Shown here: in pieces, positions 53,579 through 61,919 of the stretch
Position numbering within the stretch: position 1 is the first letter of the stretch
Layout: every line of letters begins with the position of its first letter
Origin: Candidatus Mailhella excrementigallinarum
GTDB lineage: Bacteria > Desulfobacterota > Desulfovibrionia > Desulfovibrionales > Desulfovibrionaceae
Reading direction: 5' to 3'
Assembly (NCBI GenBank): GCA_944324075.1
Contig: CALUUZ010000004.1
Location: 62,001-126,000 of the forward strand
DNA: 64,000 nt
The notes under the pieces: model-generated
What the model was told of the DNA's origin: nothing
The model's input: only the letters and a program-made list of their open reading frames with translations
Database searches by the model: none
Program-made: the position numbers and the translations under genes

Positions 53579-55849
53579 ATGAATTCTTCCCGTCGAAATT
53601 TTCTGCGCATGCTGGCCATGTCCACGGCAATGACCGCCGCGTCGGGTTCCGGCCTCGCCTCCCTTGCCCACGCATCAGATGAAGGCAAACCTGACAGGTG
53701 GGTCAAGGGCGTCTGCCGCTATTGCGGCACCGGCTGCGGCGTGCTCATCGGCGTCCGCGACGGCAAGGCCGTGGCCATCAAGGGTGATCCGCACAACCAT
53801 AATGCGGGGCTGCTCTGTCTGAAAGGTTCCATGCTGCTTCCGGTGCTCAACTCTCCCGAGCGGGTCACCCGGCCCATGATCCGCCGTCAAAAGGGCGGCG
53901 AACTTGAACCGGTAAGCTGGGATGAGGCGCTGGAACTCATGGCAGGGAAGTTTCGCGAGAGCATTGACAGGTTCGGTCCCGACTCCGTGGCCTGGTATGG
54001 TTCCGGCCAATGCCTCACGGAAGAAAGCTATCTGGCCAACAAGATTTTCAAGGGAGGCTTCGGAACCAACAACGTGGAAGGCAATCCCCGCCTGTGCATG
54101 GCTTCGGCCGTGGGCGGATATACCACGTCCTTCGGCAAGGACGAACCCATGGGAACCTATGCCGATATTGACTCGGCTTCCTGTTTCTTCATCATCGGCT
54201 CCAATACATCCGAAGCGCATCCCGTGCTTTTCCGGCGTATCGCGCGGCGCAGGCAGTCCGCTCCCGGAGTCAAGATCATCGTGGCGGATCCGCGCCGCAC
54301 CAATACCTCGCGCATCGCGGACATGCACATCGCCTTCCGGCCCGGTACCGACCTTGCTCTGATGCACAGCATGGCGTGGGTCATCATCCACGAGGAACTG
54401 GATAATGCCCGCTTCTGGCAGCGTTACGTCAACTTCATGGGGCCGGACGGCAAACCCGCCGACTTCGATGCCTACAGGGCCTTTCTGGAAGATTACCGCC
54501 CGGAACGGGCCGCAAAGCTGTGCAATATCCCCGAGGAACAGATTTATGAGGCCGCACGTCTTTTCGCGGAGTCCCCGGCGACCATGAGTCTGTGGTGCAT
54601 GGGCATCAACCAGCGTGTGCAGGGGGTGGCCGCCAACAACCTTATTCACAATCTGCATCTGCTCACGGGGCAGATCGGCCGCCCCGGGGCGACCCCCTTC
54701 TCTCTCACCGGCCAGCCCAATGCCTGCGGCGGCGTACGCGACGGCGGCGTGCTCTCGCACCTGCTGCCGGCCGGACGGGCTGTGGCCAATCCGAAGCACC
54801 GGGCGGAAATGGAAAAACTGTGGGGACTGCCCGAAGGACGCATCAGCGACAAGCCGGGACCGCATACCATGGCCATGTTCGAGGCACTGGGGCGCGGCGA
54901 CATCAGGTGCATGATCATCTGTGAAACCAATCCGGCACAGACTCTGCCCAACCTGAACAAAATCGAGAAATGCCTTTCAAACCCCGAATCCTTCATTGTC
55001 AGTATTGAGGCATTCCCCGACGCGATCACGCTGCGATATGCGGATCTCGTCCTTGCCCCCGCCTTCTGGTGCGAAAGAGACGGCGTGTACGGCTGCGGCG
55101 AGCGGCGCTACTCCCTGACGGAAAAGGCGGTGGAACCGCCCGCTCAGTGCCGCCCCACCGTGAACACGCTGGTGGAGTTCGCAAGACGCGCCGGACTGCC
55201 GCCCGAATTTGTGAACTTCCGCAATGCCGAGGACGTCTGGAACGAGTGGCGCATGGTCGCCAGGGGAACCACCTATGATTTCTGGGGGATGACCCGCGAA
55301 CGGCTGCGCAGGGAGTCCGGCCTGATCTGGCCCTGCCCTGACGAGAATCACCCCGGTACGGACATGCGCTATGTGCGCGGACACGACCCCATGGTTCCCG
55401 CCGATCATCCGAACCGCTATTTCTTCTACGGCCTCCCGGACGGAAAGGCGCTGATCTGGATGCGCCCGTACAAGGGCGCGGCGGAGGAACCGGATCAGGA
55501 ATACCCTCTTTATCTCACTTCCATGCGCGTCATCGATCACTGGCATACAGGAACCATGACCATGAAAGTGCCCGAACTGCGCAAGGCAAACCCCGCCGCC
55601 TTTGTGGAAATCAATCCGGAAGACGCGGAGCGGGCGGGCATTGCCCATGACGACATGGTTGTGGTGGAAACCCGCCGCGACAGCCTGACCCTGCCCGCGC
55701 GCGTCAGCGACACCTGCCGTCCCGGCCTGGTGGCCGTGCCTTTCTTTGACGCGACAAAACTGGTCAACAAGCTGTTCCTGGACGCGACGGACCCGGCTTC
55801 CCGCGAGCCGGAATACAAAATCTGCGCGGCGCGTATCCGCAAGGCGTAA
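53579..55849 (+). CDS. napA: Periplasmic nitrate reductase catalytic subunit NapA
   Basis: A 756-residue bis-MGD molybdoenzyme that reduces nitrate to nitrite in the periplasm. The twin-arginine signal (SRRNFLRML) spans residues about 4-32. The 4Fe-4S cluster ligands are Cys46, Cys49, Cys53 and Cys80, with the conserved Lys82 after the last. Cys173 (GNPRLCMAS) is the expected Mo ligand. The length and features match the monomeric NapA of D. desulfuricans rather than the longer NapAB type. The C-terminal domain ends with the usual SREPEYKICAARI. Confidence 0.93.
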   Translation: MNSSRRNFLRMLAMSTAMTAASGSGLASLAHASDEGKPDRWVKGVCRYCGTGCGVLIGVRDGKAVAIKGDPHNHNAGLLCLKGSMLLPVLNSPERVTRPMIRRQKGGELEPVSWDEALELMAGKFRESIDRFGPDSVAWYGSGQCLTEESYLANKIFKGGFGTNNVEGNPRLCMASAVGGYTTSFGKDEPMGTYADIDSASCFFIIGSNTSEAHPVLFRRIARRRQSAPGVKIIVADPRRTNTSRIADMHIAFRPGTDLALMHSMAWVIIHEELDNARFWQRYVNFMGPDGKPADFDAYRAFLEDYRPERAAKLCNIPEEQIYEAARLFAESPATMSLWCMGINQRVQGVAANNLIHNLHLLTGQIGRPGATPFSLTGQPNACGGVRDGGVLSHLLPAGRAVANPKHRAEMEKLWGLPEGRISDKPGPHTMAMFEALGRGDIRCMIICETNPAQTLPNLNKIEKCLSNPESFIVSIEAFPDAITLRYADLVLAPAFWCERDGVYGCGERRYSLTEKAVEPPAQCRPTVNTLVEFARRAGLPPEFVNFRNAEDVWNEWRMVARGTTYDFWGMTRERLRRESGLIWPCPDENHPGTDMRYVRGHDPMVPADHPNRYFFYGLPDGKALIWMRPYKGAAEEPDQEYPLYLTSMRVIDHWHTGTMTMKVPELRKANPAAFVEINPEDAERAGIAHDDMVVVETRRDSLTLPARVSDTCRPGLVAVPFFDATKLVNKLFLDATDPASREPEYKICAARIRKA

Positions 55850-55903
55850 ACCGGGCGGAGCGTCATGCTCGTCCCGGTTACGCATAAACGCAAGGAGGCT
55901 CAC

Positions 55904-56224
55904 ATGGCGACGGCGGGACTGGTCATCCGGATCATGCCCGGTGGAGAACAGCCGGCATTGGCACAGATACGTATCTTCCCGGGTGTGGCGGATGTCCGGC
56001 CCGTACCCGGCACGGAGCATTCTCCCTGTTTTGCCGTGGTTCTGGAAAGCCCCTCCGTCACGCTGAAACGGGACATGGAGCATCTGGCCGAAATGCCGCA
56101 GGTTCAGGCAGTGGATGTGGCCTATATCAGCTATGAGGACGATCTGGAAGAATCAGGGAGCATCCCCTGCCCGCCTTCCGCCCATGTCTCCGGTTTTCAC
56201 AGTCCGCGCGGGGAGCAGCCATGA
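55904..56224 (+). CDS. napD: NapA signal-peptide-binding chaperone NapD
   Basis: A 106-residue cytoplasmic protein with the ferredoxin-like NapD fold (ATAGLVIRIMPGG, FAVVLESPSV, MPQVQAVDVAYISYEDD). NapD binds the Tat signal of NapA until the cofactor is loaded. ATG at 55904 is chosen because AAGGAGG lies five bases ahead; an upstream in-frame ATG has no such site. The C-terminal 25 residues are an extra loose tail. The stop overlaps the napG start. Confidence 0.85.
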   Translation: MATAGLVIRIMPGGEQPALAQIRIFPGVADVRPVPGTEHSPCFAVVLESPSVTLKRDMEHLAEMPQVQAVDVAYISYEDDLEESGSIPCPPSAHVSGFHSPRGEQP

Positions 56225-56769
56225 ATCCGTTCAAGCCGCCTCTCCGCCCTCCCGGAGCTGTTTCGGAAAAAGAGTTCCCTGTACGCTGCATCCGGTGCGG
56301 ACGCTGTGTGGAAACATGCCCGCACGACAGCATCCGGCTTGTGGAAGGGTTCGGGGCGTCCCGGCTTACACCGCACGTCATTCCCTCCGAACACCCCTGC
56401 CTGCTGTGCATGAAATGTCCGCCCGTCTGTCCTTCCGGAGCGCTGGACAACACGCTGACCGACATGAAAAGGGTACATATGGGGCGGGCCTTCATCCTGC
56501 GCGACCGATGCCATAACTACACGGACGGCACGATCTGCATGACCTGTTACGACCGCTGTCCCCTGCGCGGACGCGCGGTGGAGCTGGAAGACGGACTGAT
56601 CCCGCGGATCACGTCAGCCTGTGCGGGCTGCGGTATGTGTGAATATGTCTGTCCGGTCGGAGCGATTGAAATATACCCCAAAAGCGCGCATTGGGTTCCG
56701 GCTTCGGCAGTGCCCACCAAACATGCGGAGGAACCCGATCCCATGCCGGAAAAGGAGGCGCACCCATGA
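56221..56769 (+). CDS. napG: NapG-type ferredoxin-like protein, four 4Fe-4S clusters
   Basis: A 182-residue electron carrier with four cysteine groups: CIRCGRCVETCP (about 23), CLLCMKCPPVCP (about 60), CMTCYDRCP (about 106) and CAGCGMCEYVCP (about 134). With NapH it forms an alternative quinol oxidase feeding the nap system. Unlike E. coli NapG it shows no twin-arginine signal at its N-terminus (MNPFKPPLRPPGAV), so either it stays cytoplasmic or the start is misplaced. It overlaps napD and napH by four bases each. Confidence 0.85.
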   Translation: MNPFKPPLRPPGAVSEKEFPVRCIRCGRCVETCPHDSIRLVEGFGASRLTPHVIPSEHPCLLCMKCPPVCPSGALDNTLTDMKRVHMGRAFILRDRCHNYTDGTICMTCYDRCPLRGRAVELEDGLIPRITSACAGCGMCEYVCPVGAIEIYPKSAHWVPASAVPTKHAEEPDPMPEKEAHP

Positions 56770-57608
56770 ACACTCTCCCGCTCCGCCGCTGCGTTCAGCT
56801 CGGAGTCATCGCGCTGTTCTGCGCCCTGCCGTGGCTTACCGCTCATGATATCCTTTTTGCCCAGGGCACGCTTTTTTCCTTCCGCATCGGCGATCTTTCC
56901 TTTGCCGATCCGGCGGCCGCGCTTCAAGCCTGGCCGCCGCAGGGGCAACTTCTGGCCGGAGCCGCGCTTTCCCTGCTGCTGGCCCTTTTTCTGGGCAGGG
57001 TATTCTGCGGATGGATATGCCCTTACGGTTTTCTTTCCGAACTGGCGTATACCCTGCATCAGACTGTCAGAGGTTCCGCTCCGGCCGCCTCTCCGGGCAG
57101 ATTCGCCCGTACCCGGTTTGCGGAACGTCTTTCCCGTCTGCTTGTTCTGCTTTTGGCCCTGCTCTGTATACCGGCAGCCGGATTTCCGCTGCTCCACTTC
57201 ATTTCCATGCCCGGCAGCATTTCTCTTTCTCCCCTGCTTGTCCGGATCGGAGCGGGGTTCTCAGGAGTAAGCGCGGCGCTTGCACTGCCCCTGCTGGCCG
57301 TGGCCGTGGAAACGCTCATCGGCAAACGCCTGTGGTGCCGTTACGTCTGCCCCCAGTCCCTGCTTCTCGGGGCCGCCGCCCTGCCGGCCTCGAAACTGCA
57401 TTTCGGGCTTCGTGTGGAATGGCGCAAAGAGGCATGCACATGCCGGAACGGAAGCTCCTGCGGGGCGGCATGCTCAATGGGTCTCCAGCCGCGCGCGCCG
57501 GGAGGCCCTTCCCGCCTGGACTGCACCATGTGCGGCGACTGCATCCGCGCCTGCTCCTCACGAGGAGGCGCATTGCGCTGGAAGTGGGGCCGAAGCGACC
57601 ACAGGTGA
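56766..57608 (+). CDS. napH: NapH-type quinol dehydrogenase membrane protein
   Basis: A 280-residue inner-membrane Fe-S protein with about four helices. It has two CxxxCP motifs facing the cytoplasm (CGWICPYG near residue 83 and CRYVCPQS near 193) and a C-terminal region with further Cys groups (CTMCGDCIRAC and a CTCRNGSSCGAAC insert). This is the NapH/NosR-like quinol-oxidising partner of NapG. It closes the napCMADGH operon, and its last 51 bases overlap the convergent DUF169 gene. Confidence 0.88.
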   Translation: MNTLPLRRCVQLGVIALFCALPWLTAHDILFAQGTLFSFRIGDLSFADPAAALQAWPPQGQLLAGAALSLLLALFLGRVFCGWICPYGFLSELAYTLHQTVRGSAPAASPGRFARTRFAERLSRLLVLLLALLCIPAAGFPLLHFISMPGSISLSPLLVRIGAGFSGVSAALALPLLAVAVETLIGKRLWCRYVCPQSLLLGAAALPASKLHFGLRVEWRKEACTCRNGSSCGAACSMGLQPRAPGGPSRLDCTMCGDCIRACSSRGGALRWKWGRSDHR

Positions 57609-58427
57609 ACACGGCGCAGCCTGCCTCTTCCACCGGGCGCGGCTTTTTTCAATCTTGCGCCGGACAGAAACCCATGAACCGCCCGCAAGAAAGGAATGCG
57701 GCGCGGCGTCCAGCATTTTCATGAAGGACGAAGCGGGCAGGGCAAAGCTGAGTTCATCCGTTTCCAGGTATGGACGGCAGGAGGGATCGGCTCCGCCCAC
57801 AACGGCGCGCTCCTGTCCTCGCCGGGCATAGTGAAGCGGCCAGCTCAGAATATTGGCGCAGCCCGAACCGAACGGAAAGGCCACAGCCTGATGATCATCC
57901 AGAGCAAAACAGGCGAGCTGGCACAACCCGCTCAGAAGTTCTCCGCGCACGAAAAAAATGATGCTCAGCGGCTTTTCCTCATCAGAAAACAAATCCAGAG
58001 GTTTGACGACACAGTAGTCGGCGGGGGCCGGCCGGGGATCAAGTTCCTTGAAAAAGCGCCACATGGAACCTGGAGCAGGCATATAGCGTTCGCCCTCACG
58101 ACCGGGGAATCCCGTGGTAACGAAGCGGGCGACGGCATCGGAAGGTTCCGCAAAACCTGCGTATATCGCTCCGCCCCTGCATCCCGGCTGCTGCCGGGAT
58201 ATCCAGCCGGGTTCACGCCGCACACGGGCCAGGCGGATATATTTCATCAGACAGTCGTGCGCCCTTGTGCCGTCAGGACCATGCCCTTCAGGTTTCTTTC
58301 CCGTAAAGAACAGCCCCAGCGGCGCTTCTTCACAGCCCAGCGCGCCCAGCATCCAGTCAAGCTTCTCTCTGTCGAACACGGCGATCTCCTGAATATTTTT
58401 GCAAGTTTCTTCCTTCGATTTCAGCAT
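57558..58427 (-). CDS. DUF169 family protein
   Basis: A 289-residue protein of the DUF169 family, common in anaerobes and of unknown function. Family-typical parts are LGLFFTGKKPEGH near residue 32, the CLMKYIRLAR segment, and AFPFGSGCANILSWPL near residue 203, with several conserved-looking cysteines. ATG at 58427 (MLKSKEETC) is the best start; the open frame runs further up but looks non-coding. The 3' end crosses 51 bases into napH on the other strand. It is divergent from the small ThiS-like gene. Confidence 0.75.
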   Translation of the reverse strand: MLKSKEETCKNIQEIAVFDREKLDWMLGALGCEEAPLGLFFTGKKPEGHGPDGTRAHDCLMKYIRLARVRREPGWISRQQPGCRGGAIYAGFAEPSDAVARFVTTGFPGREGERYMPAPGSMWRFFKELDPRPAPADYCVVKPLDLFSDEEKPLSIIFFVRGELLSGLCQLACFALDDHQAVAFPFGSGCANILSWPLHYARRGQERAVVGGADPSCRPYLETDELSFALPASSFMKMLDAAPHSFLAGGSWVSVRRKIEKSRARWKRQAAPCSPVVASAPLPAQCASS

Positions 58428-58590
58428 ATTCCGACAGAACCGGCAAGCCAGGCAGTCCTGTAAAGACTGGAGCGCAAAGCTCTGTTGCAGAGCTGCAGCG
58501 AGCTTGTCAGGCTGCGGACCTTCCCGTATATCTGAAGGAACGCCGGAGCGCGGCTCCGGAAAATGGCATCCTGTTTCCGGAGGTTTCCCC

Positions 58591-58830
58591 ATGTTTGACG
58601 ACAAGCGCGATGAACGGCGCGGCGGCACCGTCACCGTTCAGCTCCAGCCCGGCCGCTCCGAATTCGAGCTTCCCCGCGCCAGGGCAAAAAATGTCGCCCG
58701 GCTGCTGGAAGAGCTGGGACTCCGGCAAGGGACGGCCATTGTCGCGCGGGACGGAATTCTGCTTACTCCGGATGTGCCTCTGTATCCCGGTCAGACACTG
58801 CTCGTGCGCAAGGTCATGTCCAGCGGCTGA
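58591..58830 (+). CDS. ThiS/MoaD-like beta-grasp sulfur-carrier protein
   Basis: A 79-residue beta-grasp protein. The pattern VTVQLQPG, ARAKNVARLLEELGL, AIVARDGILLTPDVPLYPGQTLLVRKVMSSG is that of ThiS/MoaD relatives. Such proteins carry sulfur as a C-terminal thiocarboxylate for thiamine, molybdopterin or tRNA thiolation. The C-terminus is Ser-Gly rather than the usual Gly-Gly. A strong CCGGAGG site precedes the ATG. No thiamine or tRNA-thiolation partner gene is adjacent, so the pathway is unknown. Confidence 0.78.
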   Translation: MFDDKRDERRGGTVTVQLQPGRSEFELPRARAKNVARLLEELGLRQGTAIVARDGILLTPDVPLYPGQTLLVRKVMSSG

Positions 58831-58848
58831 CACCTTTTATTCCCAGAG

Positions 58849-59021
58849 CACCGCTGATTTATTCTGTGAATAAATCAGCCCACTTCCCAAAGGGGCAAAA
58901 GCCACTTTGGGAAGTGCATGCCAATTCGTTCATTTAAGGAAAAGTAAATTTCCCCTCTTCACGGCCTGCGGGCGGTTCTGCTCCGCAAGACCGCAGGAAA
59001 CGCTTTACTCAGCGTTTCCTC
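58849..59021 (-). repeat. Family D repeat, copy 2
   Basis: Inverted relative to the copy at 19009. Hairpins GCTGATTTATT/AATAAATCAGC (58853-58879) and CACTTCCCAAAG/CTTTGGGAAGTG (58881-58916) lie next to a stretch matching CTCCGCAAGACCGCAGGAAA. The first hairpin follows the ThiS-like gene and might serve as its terminator. Confidence 0.75.
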
Positions 59022-59022
59022 A

Positions 59023-59198
59023 GAGCGTTTTGCTCTCGAAAATATATGCCGGCCGGGCCCCTATGTTCTGGCCCGCAGGTTTCACGCCTCCGCCGGAGCT
59101 GTGCGCCGCAAGTGAATTGCGGCGACACCGGAGAGGGGGCAACGCGGCGGAGTCCCGCTCCGTTCGACTCCGCAGAGCATTTCATGAGCGAAATACTC
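59023..59198 (+). repeat. Family A element, copy 13 (near complete)
   Basis: Forward copy from GAGCGTTTTGCTCTCGAAAA through TATGTTCTGGCCCGCAGG, TTTCACGCCTCCGCCGGAG, the core GCCGCAAGTGAATTGCGGC and GCGGCGGAGTCCCGC to the right end GAGCATTTCATGAGCGAAAT then ACTC. It directly adjoins a family D copy and is flanked by CA and TG. The rest of the spacer to ribB is featureless. Confidence 0.85.
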
Positions 59199-59325
59199 TG
59201 AAACTTTGGCAGCATAATACTGATTGAGGCGCTGTCCCGTCAGGCAGAGTTCCTCTTGATGCTTGAACACAAGTTTCCGGGCGGCCGGTTCTTTCAACCC
59301 CATCCGCCCGGAATGCCGGCTGTCT

Positions 59326-59973
59326 TCAAATGCCGTGCGCATGCCGCCATGAGGCGATGTCCTCCACGCTGAGCACAATCATGTCGTGCTCATGCGCAAA
59401 GGCGGCGACTTCCGGCAGACGCATCATCGCGCCATCCGCACGGGTCAGCTCACACAGCACGCCGCAGGGCTGAAGCCCTGCCAGACGCATCAGATCCACA
59501 GTCGCTTCGGTATGCCCGCGCCGTTCCAGCACGCCCCCCGGACGCGCAGCCAGAGGAAAGACATGGCCGGGGCGCAGCAGGTCTTCAGGGCGGGCATCCG
59601 CCGCCACGGCGGCCTTGATCGTGGCAACCCTGTCCGCCGCAGAAACTCCGGTAGTCACGCCTTCTGCCGCCTCAATGCTTACGGTGAAAGCCGTCCCCTG
59701 ACGGTTGGTATTATGTTCCACCATCATGGGCAGCCCGAGTCTGACACAATGTTCCGATGTCAGACACAGACAGACGATACCGCTGCACTCCCGGATCAGA
59801 AGAGCCATCTGCTCCGGCGTGAGACTCTCGGCGGAGTAAATGAGATCTCCCTCATTCTCGCGGTTTTCGTCATCCACAACGCATACGCCGTGTCCGGAAC
59901 GCAATGCCTGCAGAGCTCCGGCCACCCGCTCGGGCGAAGAACCGAATTCATCCAGAAGAGAAGACTGACGCAT
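59326..59973 (-). CDS. ribB: 3,4-dihydroxy-2-butanone 4-phosphate synthase RibB
   Basis: A 215-residue single-domain RibB, making the four-carbon unit of riboflavin from ribulose 5-phosphate. Motifs are [18 protein letters not shown] (acidic metal/substrate loop), [29 protein letters not shown], and RPGHVFPL with [11 protein letters not shown]. Length matches stand-alone E. coli RibB, so it is not the RibBA fusion. AAGGAG eight bases ahead sets the start at 59973. An FMN riboswitch precedes it, so expression should fall when FMN is plentiful. Confidence 0.95.
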   Translation of the reverse strand: MRQSSLLDEFGSSPERVAGALQALRSGHGVCVVDDENRENEGDLIYSAESLTPEQMALLIRECSGIVCLCLTSEHCVRLGLPMMVEHNTNRQGTAFTVSIEAAEGVTTGVSAADRVATIKAAVAADARPEDLLRPGHVFPLAARPGGVLERRGHTEATVDLMRLAGLQPCGVLCELTRADGAMMRLPEVAAFAHEHDMIVLSVEDIASWRHAHGI

Positions 59974-60062
59974 GATACGTTCTCCTTGCGGAAAAGATTC
60001 AGGCATCAGGGCGACACACAGGAAGGAGGGGAAAACGCCCGGGAACCGGACGACAAAAGACC

Positions 60063-60200
60063 GATCTCTTCCATCCGGACTGTTACCGTCGGCTCCGGAT
60101 TTACACCGGATCGGCATTTTCCCCCATGGAAAAACGCTCGCGGGCTTTCCGGACCCTGCCGGATTACCGCCGGTGGGGACTTTCACCCCGCCCTGAGATG
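60063..60200 (-). promoter_or_regulatory. FMN riboswitch (RFN element) controlling ribB
   Basis: On the minus strand the conserved RFN blocks appear in order: GGGCGGGGTGAAAGTCCCCA, CCGGCGGTAATCCGG, GATCCGGTGTAAATCCGGAG, and CCGACGGTAACAGTCCGGAT followed by GGAAGAGAT. The closing helix is ATCTC with GAGAT. The 90 bases between the aptamer and the ribB start would hold the expression platform, probably acting on the ribosome site. Confidence 0.93.
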
Positions 60201-60250
60201 AAAAAAGAATACGCCACACACAATTCCTGTCAAGAAGCGCAGATCATGAA

Positions 60251-60289
60251 ACGGGTCTCTTTCGTCCATACGATACGAAAGAGACCCGT
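60251..60289 (-). terminator. Terminator after the HdrD/DsrK-like gene
   Basis: ACGGGTCTCTTTCGT and ACGAAAGAGACCCGT form a perfect 15-bp stem with a 9-base loop, 32 bases beyond the stop of the gene on the minus strand. Only TTT follows. Confidence 0.75.
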
Positions 60290-60320
60290 CCTTCAAGGTT
60301 AAGTCAGGAAACGAAGAATA

Positions 60321-61913
60321 CTATTCTTCTTCCCACTTGATGAAGCCCGGCTTTACATCCACCATTGCATTGACGATAAGTTCGACGAGTCCGCCGTACT
60401 GGATGGAATGCTTTTCCAGCATGTTGTTCTGCTCAAGCAGTTCACGGATCTGGCCCTTGCAGTTGGAGCAGGGAGCGCAGACATACTTCTTGATGGAAGG
60501 ATCCATGCACTCGGAGAACGCACCAAGAATCTGCTCCATCTTTTTGCGTCCGGAGACGTTCATACGCCACTGTTCCGCATTGTTGCGGGTAATGATGGCG
60601 AAGCCGGAACCGCCGCCGCAGCAGTAGTTTTCCACGCCGTGAGGCGTCATTTCACGGAACTGCGGGCAGATGGCGTGCAGCACGTCGCGCTGGGGCTTCA
60701 CCACGCCCATCAGACGTACCAGGTTGCACGGATCGTGCAGCGTGACGGGGAAATCGTTGCGGCTCGGGTCAAGCTTGAGCTTGCCGCCCAGCACGATGTC
60801 GCGCAGCACGGGGAAGCAGCTTTCACGCGGAATATTCAGCTCCTTGGGCAGAACACGGTCAGCAATGACGGTCAGCGCCTTGTGGGCATGGCCGCATTCG
60901 CCGAGCACGATCCTCTTCACACCCAGCTTTTTGGCGGCCTCCGCATGTTTGATCGCAACGCGGGCAGCCTGCACGTCGTCATAGAAGACGCCGTAGTTCA
61001 CCGAGTCATATCCGGCGATTTCACTGCTCAGCGTCCAGGACAGGCCGGCGGCTTCAAAAATGATGGAGAAGGCCGCGATATTGTCAGGCCAGGCCAGCAT
61101 TTCGCCCGCGTTGTGGATAAGCAGGATATCCGCTCCTTCCACGTCCCACGGGGTCTTGAATTCGTAGCCGGTGGACTCCACGTAGTCCTCGTCGATGAAT
61201 TCAACGGTTTCCTGCACAACGTCCTTGGTCATGCCCGTGGAAGACCCCTTTTCCAGCTGAAGCACGGTGCCTTTCTCATGCAGCTCGCGGGGAGCCCAGC
61301 CGAACTCCTGACTGAACAGCTTGCGCAGTTCACGGGCGATAAGACCGTTATCCACGCCGATGGGACACACCTGGGCGCAACGGCGGCACAGGTTGCAGCG
61401 GTAGGAAAGCTCGGCCAGACGGGCCACGGTCTTCCAGTTCAGCTTGGTATCGCCGTAACGCCACTTCGCGAAGGGTTCCTTTTTCACATACTGCTTGTAA
61501 ATGCGGCGGAAGACTTCGGAACGGAAGTTGGGCCGGTACATTTCATGACCATTGGTCATTTCATACAGATGGCATGCTTCGGAACAGGAATTGCACTGGG
61601 CGCAGTAATCCATGCTGGTATCCAGCATGGCGAGACAGGTCCAGTTGTTGTCCGGAGAGAAGAGCTTGCGCACGCCGTCGATGAAACGGTTGACCATCTC
61701 CTCTTCTTCCTCGGGCGTTTTGGGCACGGGAATCTGAAGCACGTTCATGTCGTCCAGAATACAGCAGAATTCCTGCTTCTGGGCGTCGGTATAGGGCTTC
61801 CACTCATATGTGCGGTAATCGACCGGCAGCTTTTTCAGCGTGCTTACGTCGACGGTGGTCAGCTGACCTTCTTCCGTGGCGAGGTCGTTGAAAGTGATAT
61901 CGTCCATTTTCAT
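60321..61913 (-). CDS. HdrD/DsrK-family iron-sulfur oxidoreductase
   Basis: A 530-residue cytoplasm-facing Fe-S protein. N-terminal ferredoxin clusters are CAQCNSCSEACH (about residue 104) and CNLCRRCAQVCP (about 171). The C-terminal CCG domain (HDPCNLVR near 393, YCCGGGSG near 430, CAPCSNCKGQ near 479) would bind the special cluster of heterodisulfide-type reductases. A first CCG copy is degenerate. The protein differs from classical DsrK in its N-terminus. It follows the DsrM-like gene by six bases with AAGGAG, so the two form a membrane complex passing electrons between menaquinol and a thiol/disulfide partner. No dsrJOP genes follow. Confidence 0.82.
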   Translation of the reverse strand: MKMDDITFNDLATEEGQLTTVDVSTLKKLPVDYRTYEWKPYTDAQKQEFCCILDDMNVLQIPVPKTPEEEEEMVNRFIDGVRKLFSPDNNWTCLAMLDTSMDYCAQCNSCSEACHLYEMTNGHEMYRPNFRSEVFRRIYKQYVKKEPFAKWRYGDTKLNWKTVARLAELSYRCNLCRRCAQVCPIGVDNGLIARELRKLFSQEFGWAPRELHEKGTVLQLEKGSSTGMTKDVVQETVEFIDEDYVESTGYEFKTPWDVEGADILLIHNAGEMLAWPDNIAAFSIIFEAAGLSWTLSSEIAGYDSVNYGVFYDDVQAARVAIKHAEAAKKLGVKRIVLGECGHAHKALTVIADRVLPKELNIPRESCFPVLRDIVLGGKLKLDPSRNDFPVTLHDPCNLVRLMGVVKPQRDVLHAICPQFREMTPHGVENYCCGGGSGFAIITRNNAEQWRMNVSGRKKMEQILGAFSECMDPSIKKYVCAPCSNCKGQIRELLEQNNMLEKHSIQYGGLVELIVNAMVDVKPGFIKWEEE

Positions 61914-61919
61914 TGCAGA

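Noticed and set aside
58479-58493. Palindrome GCTCTGTTGCAGAGC resembling a family B end
   Set aside because: Only the tip of the inverted repeat is present, with no interior and no target duplication. It may be chance.
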